The translations under genes were made by a program, and so were the position numbers. From the NCBI GenBank assembly GCA_018335895.1, contig JAGXQU010000053.1:1-43009 (forward strand): a DNA stretch of 43,009 bases. The letters are read 5' to 3'. The notes under the pieces were generated by a model, which was not told the DNA's origin, did no database searches, and worked only from the letters and a program-made list of their open reading frames with translations. Source of the DNA: Hyphomicrobiales bacterium (GTDB lineage: Bacteria > Pseudomonadota > Alphaproteobacteria > Rhizobiales > Xanthobacteraceae). This document shows positions 35,982-43,009 of this stretch, one piece after another (position 1 is the first letter of the stretch; each line of letters opens with the position of its first letter).

Positions 35982-37532
35982 ATGGTTTTCGGTTTTGCCG
36001 GACGATTTATGCTGTCGGGGGTGGGGTCTCTTTTCCTGCTGACATCCGTGCAGGCGCAGCTCGCGCGGGAATGGGACTACTGCCGGGGCGAGACGCCGCC
36101 CGGCTGGGAAACGCAAATCAGGAACTGCACGATCCTGATCGAGTCCGGGCGCGAAACCCGTAAAAACAGGTCGATCGCTTACATCAACCGCGGGCTCGCC
36201 CACTACAGTCTCGGCGCATACGACCGGGCGATCAGCGATTACAGCGAAGCACTCTATGACGATCCGAACAGCGCGATCGCCTATCACAACCGTGCGCTGG
36301 TCCATCGCCGCCAGAACCGCCAGGACGACGCGATCGCAGACGCGACACAGGCCCTTCGTCTGGATCCGCGCTATTCGAGCGCGCACATCATTCGCGGCAA
36401 CGCCTATCACGAACTTGGGCAGCATGATCGCGCCATCGCGGAGTACAACATAGCCATCCGGCTCAAGCCGGATCATCTCGGCTACTACAATCGCGGCCTG
36501 TCTTACTATTCGAAGAAGAATCTCGATCAGGCCATCGCCGACTACGATGCTTCGCTTCGCCTGAACCCGCGCTACGCACTCTCGATCGGGAACCGCGGCC
36601 TAGCCTATTACGACAAGGGCAACCTCGACAAAGCGCTCTCCGACTACAACGAGTCCTTGCGGCTCGATCCGAACCAGCCGATCGTACTCAGCAACCGCGG
36701 CCTGATCTTCACTTTACGGAAGGACTACGATCGCTCGATCTCGGATTATGACGAAGCGCTTCGTCTCAAGCCGGATTACGCGATTGCGGTCTACAACCGT
36801 TCGATCGCCTACAAGAACAAGAAGGACTATGACCGCGCCCTGAGCGACCTGAATGAATCGCTGCGGCTCGATCCGAAGTTTACCGACGCCTACGTCGAGC
36901 GCGGCATCGAACATTATTACCGGAGGGACTACGACCGCGCGCTTTCCGACCTGAACGAAGCGAGCCGTCTGTCGCCGCGCAATCACCTGGCCTTCAATGT
37001 GCGCGGTCTCGTCTATGCTGCCCGCAAGGAATACGACAAGGCAATCTCGGAATACTCCGAAGCGATCAGGCTCGACCCCAAGTTTGCGACCGCCTTCCGG
37101 AACCGGGCGTCCGTGCATTACAACAAGAAGGATTACAAGAGCCAGATCGCGGACCTGAGCGCCGCAATCCAGCTCGACCCGAAGGACGCCGAATCCTGGA
37201 ATTCGAGATGCTGGTCGAAGGCGATCACCGCATCCGACTTGCCCGGCGCGCTGACCGACTGCGACCGGTCGCTGCAACTCGATGCGAAGAATTCTTCGGC
37301 GCTCGACAGCCGGGGATTCGTCTACTTCCGTCTCAATCGCTTTGACGAAGCGATCAAGGATTTTGACGCGGCGATCGCGATCGACCCGAAGCACGCGGAA
37401 TCGCTCTACGTGCGTGGTCTCGCGAAGCTAAAGAAAGGCGACAAGACGGCGGGCGATGCCGACATCGCGGCAGCCAAGGCGCTCAAGAAGGATGTCGCCG
37501 AGGAGTATGAAGGCTATGGGGTCAGGCCGTAG
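35982..37532 (+). CDS. Tetratricopeptide-repeat protein
   Basis: A 516-residue protein with an N-terminal signal peptide (about 1-26, LLTSVQAQ) and a paired-cysteine segment (YCRGETPPGWETQIRNC), then roughly twelve 34-residue TPR units. The repeats are very regular (YNRGLSYY-KKNLDQAIADYDASLRLNP and variants), which suggests recent internal duplication. Such proteins act as periplasmic or envelope scaffolds; the partner is unknown. The ATG at 35982 has GGGGAG upstream; a TTG at 35967 is less likely. Confidence 0.85.
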   Translation: MVFGFAGRFMLSGVGSLFLLTSVQAQLAREWDYCRGETPPGWETQIRNCTILIESGRETRKNRSIAYINRGLAHYSLGAYDRAISDYSEALYDDPNSAIAYHNRALVHRRQNRQDDAIADATQALRLDPRYSSAHIIRGNAYHELGQHDRAIAEYNIAIRLKPDHLGYYNRGLSYYSKKNLDQAIADYDASLRLNPRYALSIGNRGLAYYDKGNLDKALSDYNESLRLDPNQPIVLSNRGLIFTLRKDYDRSISDYDEALRLKPDYAIAVYNRSIAYKNKKDYDRALSDLNESLRLDPKFTDAYVERGIEHYYRRDYDRALSDLNEASRLSPRNHLAFNVRGLVYAARKEYDKAISEYSEAIRLDPKFATAFRNRASVHYNKKDYKSQIADLSAAIQLDPKDAESWNSRCWSKAITASDLPGALTDCDRSLQLDAKNSSALDSRGFVYFRLNRFDEAIKDFDAAIAIDPKHAESLYVRGLAKLKKGDKTAGDADIAAAKALKKDVAEEYEGYGVRP

Positions 37533-37652
37533 TTCCAACCGCGTGCCGTAGTTGGCGAGCCCACGTGGCCCCGGAGGCCTTTACCGGCCACTCGAAGCAT
37601 GATCCGTTATCCGCAAGTAGCGCCGGATTCCGGCGTAAAGCGAGGACGGATC

Positions 37653-38267
37653 GTGCGGATTGGCTGGCAGACAGTCGTTTTGACATCAATGCTTCTCGCG
37701 GTCGCTGCTCTGCCTGCCTCTGCGCAGCGCGGGCCCGCGGTCGTTTATGCGCAGGACGAACTTCCCGACGAGGAAACGCCGGGCGTCGTTCCCAAGCAGG
37801 ATGAGGCTTCACCCCAGTTTCAGCGGCAGGTCGTGTTCTTCCGGACCCACGAAGAGCCCGGGACGATCGTCATTCACACCAACGAGCGCTACCTCTACCT
37901 CGTGATGGGGAACGGCAGGGCGATGCGTTACGGCGTAGGCGTCGGACGCGACGGCTTCACCTGGCAGGGATTGCACAAGGTTTCCCGCAAGGCCGAATGG
38001 CCTGATTGGAGACCGCCGCCGGAAATGATTGAGCGTCAGCCCTATCTTCCGCGGTTCATGGCCGGAGGACCCGGCAATCCGCTCGGCGCGCGTGCACTTT
38101 ATCTCGGATCTACGGTCTACCGGATTCACGGAACCAATCAGCCGCATACAATCGGACATGCGGTCTCTTCGGGATGCTTCCGTCTCGTGAACAACGATAT
38201 CGTCGATCTATTCGACCGTGTGCCCGTCGGCACACGGGTGATCGTGAAACACGCGCCTACATTGTAG
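37653..38267 (+). CDS. L,D-transpeptidase (YkuD domain)
   Basis: A protein of about 204 residues exported by a signal peptide (LTSMLLAVAALPASAQ). The YkuD catalytic motif is present as YRIHGTN followed by HAVSSGCFRLVNNDIVDLF, with the nucleophilic cysteine and the histidine 16 residues before it; it has Ser where many relatives read SHGC. It forms 3-3 crosslinks in peptidoglycan or anchors lipoproteins. The GTG at 37653 has GAGGACGG upstream and gives a normal signal peptide; an ATG at 37599 without a ribosome site would add 18 residues. It follows the TPR gene and precedes the binding-protein gene by 16 bases. Confidence 0.85.
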   Translation: MRIGWQTVVLTSMLLAVAALPASAQRGPAVVYAQDELPDEETPGVVPKQDEASPQFQRQVVFFRTHEEPGTIVIHTNERYLYLVMGNGRAMRYGVGVGRDGFTWQGLHKVSRKAEWPDWRPPPEMIERQPYLPRFMAGGPGNPLGARALYLGSTVYRIHGTNQPHTIGHAVSSGCFRLVNNDIVDLFDRVPVGTRVIVKHAPTL

Positions 38268-38283
38268 GCGAGGGGAAAGCCGC

Positions 38284-39297
38284 ATGCCGAAACTCAGATC
38301 ATTGGTTTGCAGTCTCGGCATCCTGTTCTCTACGGCCGCTTCCTCCGAAGGCCAGACCCTGAATGCCATCAAGGAGCGCGGCATGCTGGTCTGCGGCGTG
38401 AGCCAGGGCCTGCCGGGATTCTCCGACAACGACGACAAGGGAAACTGGAGCGGGTTCGACGTCGATTTCTGCCGCGCGCTTGCGGCCGCAATCTTCGACG
38501 ATCCGAAAAAGGTACGCTATGTGCCCTTGAACGCGGCTGAGCGTTTCGATGCGCTCAAAGCCGGCAAAATCGACATTCTTTCTCGCAACTCGACGTGGAC
38601 CATTGCCCGCGAGAATGACGGCATCACCTTTGCCGGCATCACGTACTACGACGGCCAGGGCTTCATGGTCCGCAAATCGCGGAACGTAACAACCTCCCTC
38701 GATCTCTCCAACGTGAAGATCTGCGTACAGGAAGGGACAACCAACGAGCTCAATCTGACAGACTACTTCACGCAGAACGGGATGCGTTTCGAGATCGTGA
38801 AATTCGCGGGCGTTGCCGATGTCGTGAAAGGATACGAGGGCGGCAACTGCGACGTGCTCAGCGCCGACGTGTCACAGCTCTATGCGTTGCGGCTGGAAAC
38901 CTCGAAGCCTACCGACCACACCATTCTCGCGGACGTGATCTCCAAGGAGCCGCTGGGCCCGGCCGTCCGCCGCGGCGACGAGCAATGGTTCGGGGTCGTG
39001 AAGTGGGTTCACTTTGCAATGCTGAATGCCGACGAACTCGGCGTGCATACGGCGAGGCTGAACGACGCGCTCAAATCCGAAAAGCCGGACGTGAAGCGGC
39101 TCCTGGGCCGCGATGGCGATTACGGCGAGAAGCTCGGGCTGACGCGCGATTGGGTCGCGCGCATCGTTCGGCACGTCGGCAGTTACAGCGACGTCTATGA
39201 GCGCAACATCGGCATGAAATCGAGGGTGATGATACCGCGCGGTCTCAACCACCTTTGGAGCTCCGGCGGTATCCAGTACGCGCCGCCGATCCGCTAG
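38284..39297 (+). CDS. Amino-acid ABC transporter substrate-binding protein (AapJ-like)
   Basis: A 337-residue periplasmic binding protein of the general amino-acid permease type. After the signal peptide (about 1-24) come TLNAIKERGMLVCGVSQGLPGFS, GFDVDFCRALAAAIFDD, LSRNSTWT, GQGFMVRK and the typical end NLGMxSR-like NIGMKSRVMIPRGLNHLWSSGGIQYAPP. The matching permease and ATPase genes are not in the window, so it is an orphan or shares a distant transporter. It begins 16 bases after the transpeptidase gene, probably one operon. It ends in a CTAG shared with the convergent gene. Confidence 0.88.
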   Translation: MPKLRSLVCSLGILFSTAASSEGQTLNAIKERGMLVCGVSQGLPGFSDNDDKGNWSGFDVDFCRALAAAIFDDPKKVRYVPLNAAERFDALKAGKIDILSRNSTWTIARENDGITFAGITYYDGQGFMVRKSRNVTTSLDLSNVKICVQEGTTNELNLTDYFTQNGMRFEIVKFAGVADVVKGYEGGNCDVLSADVSQLYALRLETSKPTDHTILADVISKEPLGPAVRRGDEQWFGVVKWVHFAMLNADELGVHTARLNDALKSEKPDVKRLLGRDGDYGEKLGLTRDWVARIVRHVGSYSDVYERNIGMKSRVMIPRGLNHLWSSGGIQYAPPIR

Positions 39298-39920
39298 TTG
39301 CGGGGCGGCTTATCGTCGCTTTCGTCGGGAGGCGGTGCCATGAAGACGGGTCCCTTCTGTTCGGTCGTGGGAGCAGCCTTCGACGCTGCCTTGGCGGCGG
39401 TCTTCTTCGGCGGGGACTTCTTCTTCGCAACCGGTGCGGTTTCGCAGCGCACGTAGACCGCGGTGCCGTAGCGAGAAGCGACCTCGGTATCGACCCAGCG
39501 GAGGACTAGGACTTTTCCATCAAACGATACGACCTCCCGATCCTGCGGCCCGCCGGCTTCGCCTTCCGGGCCGATGAAGGTCTTGCCCCCGGCGAGCCCC
39601 TTCAGCTGCAATTCCTGCGGTTCGGATTGATCGGCAAGGTGCATGATCACGCCGCCGCCCGGACCCTTGGCGATCACGTAGGGTTGGCGGCATTGCTGGC
39701 GCGCTTCCGTTTCCGTGCGGGTCCGATCCTGATCGCGTTGAAAGGCGGCGAGACCGTAGCGGCCTGCGATCTGGTCGGCATTGTAGGCTGGCGGAGCCGC
39801 CGCCGGGCCGGTCAAACTCGGCATGTTTATGCCTGAGCCCGAGCAACTCGCGATCAGAACAGCGGCTAGAGGGATCCAGTAAAACCGGGTCGTTGGGGTC
39901 GTGCCTGTGAGGGTCCGCAT
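39294..39920 (-). CDS. Predicted lipoprotein with basic C-terminal tail
   Basis: A 208-residue protein starting MRTLTGTTPTTRFYW with a lipoprotein signal (LAAVLIASC, lipobox IASC at about residue 26). The middle part (IAGRYGLAAFQRDQDRTRTETEARQQCRQPYVI, then LADQSEPQELQLKGLAGGKTFIGPEGEAGGPQDREVVSFDGKVLVLRWVD) has the look of a small periplasmic beta domain. The tail is low complexity (KKKSPPKKTAAKAASKAAP) and may contact the cell wall or nucleic acid. No family is recognised with certainty. ATG 39920 is chosen because it begins the signal peptide. Confidence 0.7.
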   Translation of the reverse strand: MRTLTGTTPTTRFYWIPLAAVLIASCSGSGINMPSLTGPAAAPPAYNADQIAGRYGLAAFQRDQDRTRTETEARQQCRQPYVIAKGPGGGVIMHLADQSEPQELQLKGLAGGKTFIGPEGEAGGPQDREVVSFDGKVLVLRWVDTEVASRYGTAVYVRCETAPVAKKKSPPKKTAAKAASKAAPTTEQKGPVFMAPPPDESDDKPPRN

Positions 39921-40128
39921 CACATATCCTTCGCAAAGCAACGAGGACAGCCTACCCATCTTCGCGCAAGGCGGGAAGTCATTGGAATGGCCTGTGTTTA
40001 GACACTTTGCGCCCTTGCTTCGGCTGGGGGGGTGAGATACTCCCCTAGCGTCTTTCGAAGTATTCGCAACTGCGAGATCGGGAGGCCCGCCTCCCAGGCG
40101 ATGTGCCCCGGCCTCGTGAGGGCTTCCG

Positions 40129-40494
40129 ATGGCCGTACTGATCAACGATTATCTGCCGGTCGTCGTCTTTATTGGCGTCGCTGCGGTAATCGGCCTGGCG
40201 CTTCTGGTTTCTCCATTCCTGCTTGCGTACCAGAATCCGGATCCGGAGAAGCTCTCCGCCTACGAATGCGGTTTCAATGCGTTCGACGACGCGCGCATGA
40301 AGTTCGACGTGCGCTTTTATCTTGTCGCGATCCTTTTCATCATTTTCGATCTGGAAGTCGCGTTCCTGTTTCCGTGGGCGATCGTGTTCGGGGAACTCGG
40401 CTCGTTCGGCTTCTGGTCGATGATGATCTTCCTCGGCGTGCTCGCCATCGGCTTCGTCTATGAGTGGAAGAAGGGAGCGCTGGAATGGGATTAG
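40129..40494 (+). CDS. nuoA: NADH-quinone oxidoreductase subunit A
   Basis: A 121-residue Complex I membrane subunit with three segments. The loop between the first two, [48 protein letters not shown], carries the conserved cysteine (YECGF) near the quinone site. It is the first gene of the nuo operon; the 208 bases before it contain no gene and must hold the promoter, although I found only weak boxes. It overlaps nuoB by 10 bases. Confidence 0.96.
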   Translation: MAVLINDYLPVVVFIGVAAVIGLALLVSPFLLAYQNPDPEKLSAYECGFNAFDDARMKFDVRFYLVAILFIIFDLEVAFLFPWAIVFGELGSFGFWSMMIFLGVLAIGFVYEWKKGALEWD

Positions 40495-41045
40495 TCGCGC
40501 CCGCCGCCAAGGGGATTCTCGACCCGAACACCGGCAAGCCGGTCGGCTCGGATGATCCGTTCTATCAGGGTCTTTCCAACGAACTCGCCGACAAGGGATT
40601 TCTCGTCACTGCGACCGACGATCTCATCAACTGGGCGCGCACCGGCTCGCTGATGTGGATGACGTTCGGCCTCGCATGCTGCGCGGTGGAGATGATGCAG
40701 GCGTCGATGCCGCGCTACGACGTCGAACGCTTTGGCTTCGCGCCGCGTGCGTCCCCGCGTCAATCCGACGTCATGATCGTCGCAGGCACGCTGACGAACA
40801 AAATGGCGCCGGCCTTGCGCAAGGTCTACGACCAGATGCCAGAGCCGCGTTACGTGATCTCGATGGGCTCCTGCGCCAATGGCGGCGGCTACTACCACTA
40901 TTCCTATGCCGTGGTGCGCGGCTGCGACCGCATCGTGCCAGTGGACATTTACGTTCCGGGCTGTCCGCCGACGGCGGAAGCGCTGCTCTACGGAATTCTT
41001 CTGTTGCAGCGGAAGATCCGCCGCACCGGCACCATCGAGCGCTGA
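40485..41045 (+). CDS. nuoB: NADH-quinone oxidoreductase subunit B
   Basis: A 186-residue Complex I subunit that carries the N2 [4Fe-4S] cluster next to the quinone site. The four cysteines are in LACCAVEMM (two adjacent), [19 protein letters not shown] and [12 protein letters not shown]. The ATG at 40485 (MGLVAPAAK) gives the usual N terminus and overlaps the end of nuoA. Confidence 0.97.
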   Translation: MGLVAPAAKGILDPNTGKPVGSDDPFYQGLSNELADKGFLVTATDDLINWARTGSLMWMTFGLACCAVEMMQASMPRYDVERFGFAPRASPRQSDVMIVAGTLTNKMAPALRKVYDQMPEPRYVISMGSCANGGGYYHYSYAVVRGCDRIVPVDIYVPGCPPTAEALLYGILLLQRKIRRTGTIER

Positions 41046-41054
41046 GTAACTGAA

Positions 41055-41666
41055 ATGGCCGACGAAGCGCTGCACGAACTCGGAGAACACATCGCCCGCG
41101 CGAAAGGCGTGACCGGATGCGCCGTTGCGCATGGTGAACTGAATATCGACGCCGAAGCCTCCCAGATCGAAGCGGTGATGAAGTTCCTGCGCGACGATGG
41201 GAACTGTCAGTTCATCAGCATTATCGACGTCTGCGGCGTGGACTACCCCACGCGCGAGAAGCGCTTCGATGTCGTCTATCACCTGCTGTCGCCGAAGAAG
41301 AACCTGCGCGTGCGCGTGAAGGTGCAGACGGACGAGAACACGCCGGTGCCGTCGGTAACCGGTATCTTCCCGGGCGCGAACTGGTTCGAGCGCGAAGCCT
41401 ACGATCTCTACGGCATCCTGTTCACCGGGCACCCCGAGCTTCGCCGCCTGCTCACGGACTACGGCTTCGAGGGCTATCCGCTGCGCAAGGATTTCCCGCT
41501 GACAGGTTTCGTCGAAGTGCGCTGGGACGACGAGGTGAAGCGCGTGGTCTATGAGCCGGTCCGGCTCGCGCAGGAATTCCGCAATTTCGATTTCCTCTCG
41601 CCGTGGGAGGGCACCGACTACGTGCTGCCGGGCGACGAGAAAGCCAAAGCGGAGGCCAAGAAGTGA
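41055..41666 (+). CDS. nuoC: NADH-quinone oxidoreductase subunit C
   Basis: A 203-residue 30-kDa-type subunit of the peripheral arm. The family signature is present: [42 protein letters not shown] followed by [23 protein letters not shown]. It is a separate gene, not fused to nuoD as in enterobacteria. Its stop overlaps the GTG start of the next gene (GTGA), which is a thioesterase and not nuoD. Confidence 0.97.
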   Translation: MADEALHELGEHIARAKGVTGCAVAHGELNIDAEASQIEAVMKFLRDDGNCQFISIIDVCGVDYPTREKRFDVVYHLLSPKKNLRVRVKVQTDENTPVPSVTGIFPGANWFEREAYDLYGILFTGHPELRRLLTDYGFEGYPLRKDFPLTGFVEVRWDDEVKRVVYEPVRLAQEFRNFDFLSPWEGTDYVLPGDEKAKAEAKK

Positions 41667-42088
41667 AAGCCTCGCTGAAGCCCGGTCTTAAGCACCGCAT
41701 CGCCTTCAAGGTAACCGACAACAAAACCGTGCCGGCGCTTTATCCGGAGTCCGGTGACTTCTCGACCATGCCGCCGGTGTTCGCGACCGGCTTCATGGTC
41801 GGATTGTTCGAATGGTGCTGCACCGAACTGCTCGCGCAGCATCTCGACGAGGGCGAGGGCTCGCTCGGCGTGGTCGTCAATTTCACCCATGACGCGGCGA
41901 CCCCTCCTGGAATGACCGTCACGGTCGATTGCGAAATCACCGAAGTCGAAGGCAAGCGCGTGAAGTTCACGGTCGCGGGCCACGACGGCATGGACAAGAT
42001 CGGCGGCGGGACGCACGAACGTTTTGTTATCAACCGCGCAAAATTCGACGAGCGCGTAGCGGCAAAAGCCGCTAAGGCGGCGGCATGA
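41663..42088 (+). CDS. FlK-like hotdog thioesterase inside the nuo operon
   Basis: A 141-residue hotdog thioesterase that resembles the fluoroacetyl-CoA thioesterase FlK of Streptomyces along its length ([59 protein letters not shown]). The FlK catalytic residues T42, E50 and H76 fall at the same numbers here, counted from the GTG at 41663. That start has GGAGG upstream and overlaps the nuoC stop; the gene's own stop overlaps the nuoD start (ATGA). Whether it acts on fluoroacetyl-CoA is unknown; a general role in clearing a short or unusual acyl-CoA that harms respiration is inference. Confidence 0.87.
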   Translation: MKASLKPGLKHRIAFKVTDNKTVPALYPESGDFSTMPPVFATGFMVGLFEWCCTELLAQHLDEGEGSLGVVVNFTHDAATPPGMTVTVDCEITEVEGKRVKFTVAGHDGMDKIGGGTHERFVINRAKFDERVAAKAAKAAA

Positions 42089-43009
42089 ACGAACCGACGC
42101 CGACCCGGAATTTCACGATCAACTTCGGCCCGCAGCATCCGGCCGCGCACGGCGTGTTGCGCCTTGTGCTGGAACTCGACGGCGAGATCGTCGAACGCGT
42201 CGATCCGCATATCGGATTGCTTCATCGCGGCACCGAGAAGCTGATCGAGGCGAAGACTTATCTTCAGGCGATCCCGTATTTCGACCGGCTCGATTACGTC
42301 GCGCCGATGAATCAGGAGCACGCCTTCTGTCTCGCGGTGGAGCGGTTGCTGGGCATCGAAGTGCCGATCCGCGGACAGTTGATCCGCGTACTCTATTCCG
42401 AGATCGGCCGCATCCTTTCGCATCTCCTGAACGTGACCACGCAGGCGATGGACGTAGGCGCGTTGACGCCGCCGCTCTGGGGCTTCGAAGAGCGCGAAAA
42501 GCTTATGATCTTTTATGAGCGCGCGTCGGGCTCGCGCATGCATGCGGCCTACTTCCGTGTCGGCGGCGTGCATCAGGACATTCAGCAGAAGCTCGTCGAT
42601 GACATCCGCGCTTTCTGCGATCCGTTCCTGAAGGTCGTTGACGATCTCGATCGCCTGCTTTCCGAGAACCGTATCTTCAAGCAGCGTAACGTCGATATCG
42701 GTATCGTGACGCTGGAAGAAGCGTGGGCCTGGGGCTTCTCGGGCGTGATGGTGCGCGGCTCAGGCGCTGCGTGGGATTTGCGCAAGTCGCAGCCTTACGA
42801 GTGCTACGCCGATATGGATTTCGATATCCCGATCGGCAAGAACGGCGATTGCTACGACCGCTATCACATCCGCATGGAAGAGATGCGGCAGTCGATCCGC
42901 ATCATGAAGCAGTGCCTGGACCGGCTCGACAAGGAGAAGGGCCCGGTCAGCGCGAAGGACAACAAGGTCGTGCCGCCGAAGCGCGGCGAGATGAAGCGCT
43001 CGATGGAAG
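42085..43009 (+). CDS. nuoD: NADH-quinone oxidoreductase subunit D (partial, runs off the window)
   Basis: The first 308 codons of the 49-kDa subunit, which forms the quinone pocket with NuoB. Visible: [25 protein letters not shown], the pair HPAAHG (quinone-headgroup histidine region), [31 protein letters not shown] and [37 protein letters not shown]. It starts at ATG 42085, overlapping the stop of the thioesterase gene, and continues beyond the right edge; about 90 residues are missing from the usual 395-400. Confidence 0.96.
   Translation, partial: MNEPTPTRNFTINFGPQHPAAHGVLRLVLELDGEIVERVDPHIGLLHRGTEKLIEAKTYLQAIPYFDRLDYVAPMNQEHAFCLAVERLLGIEVPIRGQLIRVLYSEIGRILSHLLNVTTQAMDVGALTPPLWGFEEREKLMIFYERASGSRMHAAYFRVGGVHQDIQQKLVDDIRAFCDPFLKVVDDLDRLLSENRIFKQRNVDIGIVTLEEAWAWGFSGVMVRGSGAAWDLRKSQPYECYADMDFDIPIGKNGDCYDRYHIRMEEMRQSIRIMKQCLDRLDKEKGPVSAKDNKVVPPKRGEMKRSME

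Overview
The window is a stretch of chromosome from a GC-rich alphaproteobacterium, most likely Hyphomicrobiales (Rhizobiales) near the Bradyrhizobium/Rhodopseudomonas/Xanthobacteraceae lineages. This is inferred from the gene order (tig-clpP-clpX-lon-HU-tRNA-Val, nuo operon, glnB-glnA), the long N-terminal arm on ribosomal protein uS9, a COX15-type heme A synthase, the SigF/NrsF regulator pair and composite palindromic repeats of the kind scattered through Bradyrhizobium-type genomes. Nothing looks like a phage, an insertion sequence or a CRISPR array; this is mostly core chromosome with a few accessory modules.

Layout. 1-9 kb: a decayed CelD-like acetyltransferase, a polysaccharide deacetylase, a small DUF2842 membrane protein, heme A synthase (ctaA), O-acetylhomoserine sulfhydrylase (metY), a translationally coupled RsbQ-like hydrolase + PAS histidine kinase pair, a CoA-binding protein, an ECHDC3-like enoyl-CoA hydratase and a hotdog thioesterase. 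9-13 kb: rplM-rpsI and two tandem membrane GGDEF proteins. 13-19.8 kb: a TetR-like remnant, a TonB-dependent receptor, glnA and glnB (with a good sigma-54 promoter), the NAD(P)HX repair enzyme and a NUDIX hydrolase. 19.8-30 kb: tRNA-Leu and the protein quality-control block tig, clpP, clpX, lon, HU, interrupted by a cation/proton antiporter with a C-terminal FHA domain, a convergent FHA protein and two small membrane proteins; then tRNA-Val. 30-35.3 kb: a phytanoyl-CoA-dioxygenase-like protein and a complete ECF sigma/anti-sigma (SigF/NrsF) plus bufferin-type operon (DUF2282 precursor, DUF692 oxidase, DUF2063 partner, DoxX). 35.3-40 kb: an HU protein, tRNA-Asp, a TPR protein, an L,D-transpeptidase, an orphan amino-acid-binding protein and a lipoprotein. 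40.1 kb to the end: nuoA-B-C, a fluoroacetyl-CoA-thioesterase (FlK)-like gene, and the start of nuoD.

The most notable items are: (i) the SigF/NrsF-bufferin locus, in which the sigma gene and the precursor gene share an upstream motif GTGTAACG-N16-CG(A/T)A; (ii) a thioesterase with the FlK catalytic spacing (T42/E50/H76) coupled on both sides inside the Complex I operon; (iii) an RsbQ-type hydrolase coupled to a PAS histidine kinase rather than to the RsbP phosphatase of Bacillus; (iv) an antiporter-FHA fusion facing a second FHA protein; (v) a sharply AT-rich in-frame patch (11 G/C in 60 bases) inside the NAD(P)HX dehydratase gene; (vi) palindromic repeats, one of which supplies the stop codon of ctaA.
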